From Dongia rigui (GTDB taxonomy: Bacteria; Pseudomonadota; Alphaproteobacteria; Dongiales; Dongiaceae), in the NCBI RefSeq assembly GCF_034044635.1, contig NZ_JAXCLX010000003.1, positions 124,001 to 188,000 on the forward strand: a stretch of 64,000 bases of DNA, in the 5' to 3' direction. The notes under the pieces are model-generated. The model ran no database searches and was not told the DNA's origin. It was given only the letters and a program-made list of their open reading frames with translations. Both the position numbers and the translations under genes were made by a program. How positions within the stretch are numbered: the first letter of the stretch is position 1; every line of letters starts with the position of its first letter. Below are positions 62,975 through 64,000 of the stretch, one piece after another.

Positions 62975-63921
62975 TCTATCAGCCGGCAACGCAGCCGACG
63001 CTCTATTTTATCGGCGTCACCACAGCCAAAAGCTCCATCATGCCGGTCTTCCCGAAATGGGCGGCGCATCTGGGGCTCGAACGCGCCGTCATCAAGGGTA
63101 TGGACTTCCCGGTCCATGCCGACCCTGTCTCTTATCGGGAAGCCGTCGCCTTCATCAAACGCGATCCGCTGTCGCTGGGCGCCCTGGTCACCACGCATAA
63201 GATCGATCTATACGCCGCCGCCAAGGACCTCTTCGACGACATCGACAGCTATGCCGGCTTGATGCACGAAACCTCCTGCCTCTCGAAGCAGGACGGCAAG
63301 CTCGTCTGCCATGCCAAGGACCCGATCTCGGCCGGCCTCACCCTCGACAACTTCCTGCCGCAGGATCACTTCGCCAAGACCGGTGCCGAGATGTTCTCGA
63401 TCGGCGCCGGCGGCTCCACCATCGCCCATACCTGGCATCTGGCGCAGAAATCGCGCGGTGCCAATCGGCCGAGCCGCATTGTCGTGGCCGACCGCGACCA
63501 GGGCCGCCTTGATGAGATCCAGGCGATTCACAAGACCTTCGCGCTCGATGTGCCGGTCGACTATGTGAAGGTCGCCGACGCCCACGGCAACGATGCGATT
63601 CTCGCAAAGCTGAAGCCTCGCGCGCTCGTCATTAACGCGACCGGCCTCGGCAAGGATGCGCCGGGCTCGCCGCTCACCGATGCCGCGCGCTTCCCCGAAC
63701 GCGCCATCGTATGGGAACTCAACTATCGCGGCGACCTGGTCTTCCTCGATCAAGCCAAGCGTCAGCAGGCGGAAAGGCATCTCAATATCGAGAACGGGTG
63801 GACCTATTTCATCCATGGCTGGACCCAGGTCATTGCCGAAGTCTTCCACATCGACATTCCCACGCGCGGTCCCGGCTTCGATGCCCTCTCCCGCATCGCC
63901 GCCGACGCTGCAAAGGCCTGA
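62971..63921 (+). CDS. Shikimate dehydrogenase-like (AroE superfamily) protein
   Basis: 316 residues. N-terminal substrate domain with VTTHKIDLYAAAKDLFDDID (catalytic-type Lys77) and C-terminal Rossmann domain with SIGAGGST at 143-150. The usual SxS and NVTxPxK shikimate motifs are altered (TTHK), and the region LDNFLP replaces the GxNTD motif. Probably a dehydrogenase for another polyhydroxy acid or sugar derivative, not biosynthetic AroE. ATG overlaps the cupin stop. Confidence 0.82.
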   Translation: MIYQPATQPTLYFIGVTTAKSSIMPVFPKWAAHLGLERAVIKGMDFPVHADPVSYREAVAFIKRDPLSLGALVTTHKIDLYAAAKDLFDDIDSYAGLMHETSCLSKQDGKLVCHAKDPISAGLTLDNFLPQDHFAKTGAEMFSIGAGGSTIAHTWHLAQKSRGANRPSRIVVADRDQGRLDEIQAIHKTFALDVPVDYVKVADAHGNDAILAKLKPRALVINATGLGKDAPGSPLTDAARFPERAIVWELNYRGDLVFLDQAKRQQAERHLNIENGWTYFIHGWTQVIAEVFHIDIPTRGPGFDALSRIAADAAKA

Positions 63922-63925
63922 CGTC

Positions 63926-64000
63926 ATGAACCGCATTCTCATCACGCCGCGTTCCCTCACCTCCGGCCCGCATCCGCAGATCGACCGGCTGCGCGATGTC
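63926..64000 (+). CDS. D-2-hydroxyacid dehydrogenase, N-terminal fragment
   Basis: Only 25 residues before the window ends. MNRILITPRSLTSGPHPQID is the typical N-terminus of phosphoglycerate-dehydrogenase-like D-2-hydroxyacid dehydrogenases. Four bases after the AroE-like stop, so part of the same operon. Identity provisional. Confidence 0.6.
   Translation, partial: MNRILITPRSLTSGPHPQIDRLRDV

Overview
This window looks like a housekeeping-plus-accessory stretch of an alphaproteobacterial chromosome, probably Rhodospirillales-like. The DNA is GC-rich with strong GC bias at third codon positions, which produces long antisense open frames. Several gene orders are typical of that class: argH / small lipoprotein / lysA / TIGR02302 protein with a divergent tlpA; ftsE-ftsX next to a zinc-ribbon protein; a CpdR-like receiver; etfB-etfA-hbd; and a HIG1-type small membrane protein beside a cobalamin adenosyltransferase. 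No rRNA, tRNA, CRISPR array, transposase or phage gene was found. The first gene (efp) and the last (a 2-hydroxyacid dehydrogenase) are cut by the window edges. Family names come from reading motifs; no database search was run.

Layout. 1-5 kb: efp end, suhB, then an envelope module (OmpA-type protein, MotA/ExbB-like channel, MotB-like peptidoglycan-binding stator, methyltransferase). 5.5-8.6 kb: operon ftsE-ftsX-ydcF-plsC on the minus strand. 8.9-11.9 kb: zinc-ribbon protein, CpdR-like receiver, a DUF4166/membrane-protein pair and a divergent ArsR regulator with two phased operator repeats. 11.9-18 kb: lysine/arginine biosynthesis block. 18-23.7 kb: fatty-acid/butyrate redox genes (hbd, etfA, etfB), cobalamin adenosyltransferase, aldo/keto reductase, GNAT. 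23.7-25.5 kb: a split Aer-like chemoreceptor (PAS protein plus MCP). 25.8-30.8 kb: GlcD-like flavoprotein, DUF2061 protein, pabB-pabC, RsbQ-like hydrolase.

31-41 kb is the first accessory island. It holds a beta-amino-acid transaminase-like class III aminotransferase, a FadR-type GntR regulator and a BKACE (beta-keto acid cleavage enzyme) in one operon. Divergent from it is a PotD/B/C-like ABC importer without an ATPase and a C45 Ntn amidohydrolase. A second C45 enzyme, a ModE-like regulator and ChaC lie beyond. The inferred logic is uptake of an amide or conjugate, amide hydrolysis, transamination to a beta-keto acid, then acetyl-CoA-dependent cleavage. Two copies of the palindrome TTTGATCAAA flank the divergent promoters.

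41-50 kb is an iron-uptake locus: fecI-fecR, an STN-type catecholate receptor, piuC, a PepSY protein, exbB-exbD-tonB, with three Fur-box-like dyads. 49.8-54.6 kb is a macA-macB-nodT tripartite efflux operon.

54.7-64 kb is the second accessory island. It holds a histidine-ammonia-lyase homologue whose MIO-forming Ala-Ser-Gly is absent, under a perfect 20-bp palindrome with a HutC-like TGTA-N2-TACA core. It also holds a LysR regulator, a PhyH dioxygenase, a solute-binding protein, a TauD dioxygenase with an FGGY kinase, and a divergent operon of cupin phosphoglucose isomerase, AroE-like dehydrogenase and 2-hydroxyacid dehydrogenase. The lyase homologue and the beta-amino-acid island are the two strongest candidates for something undescribed.
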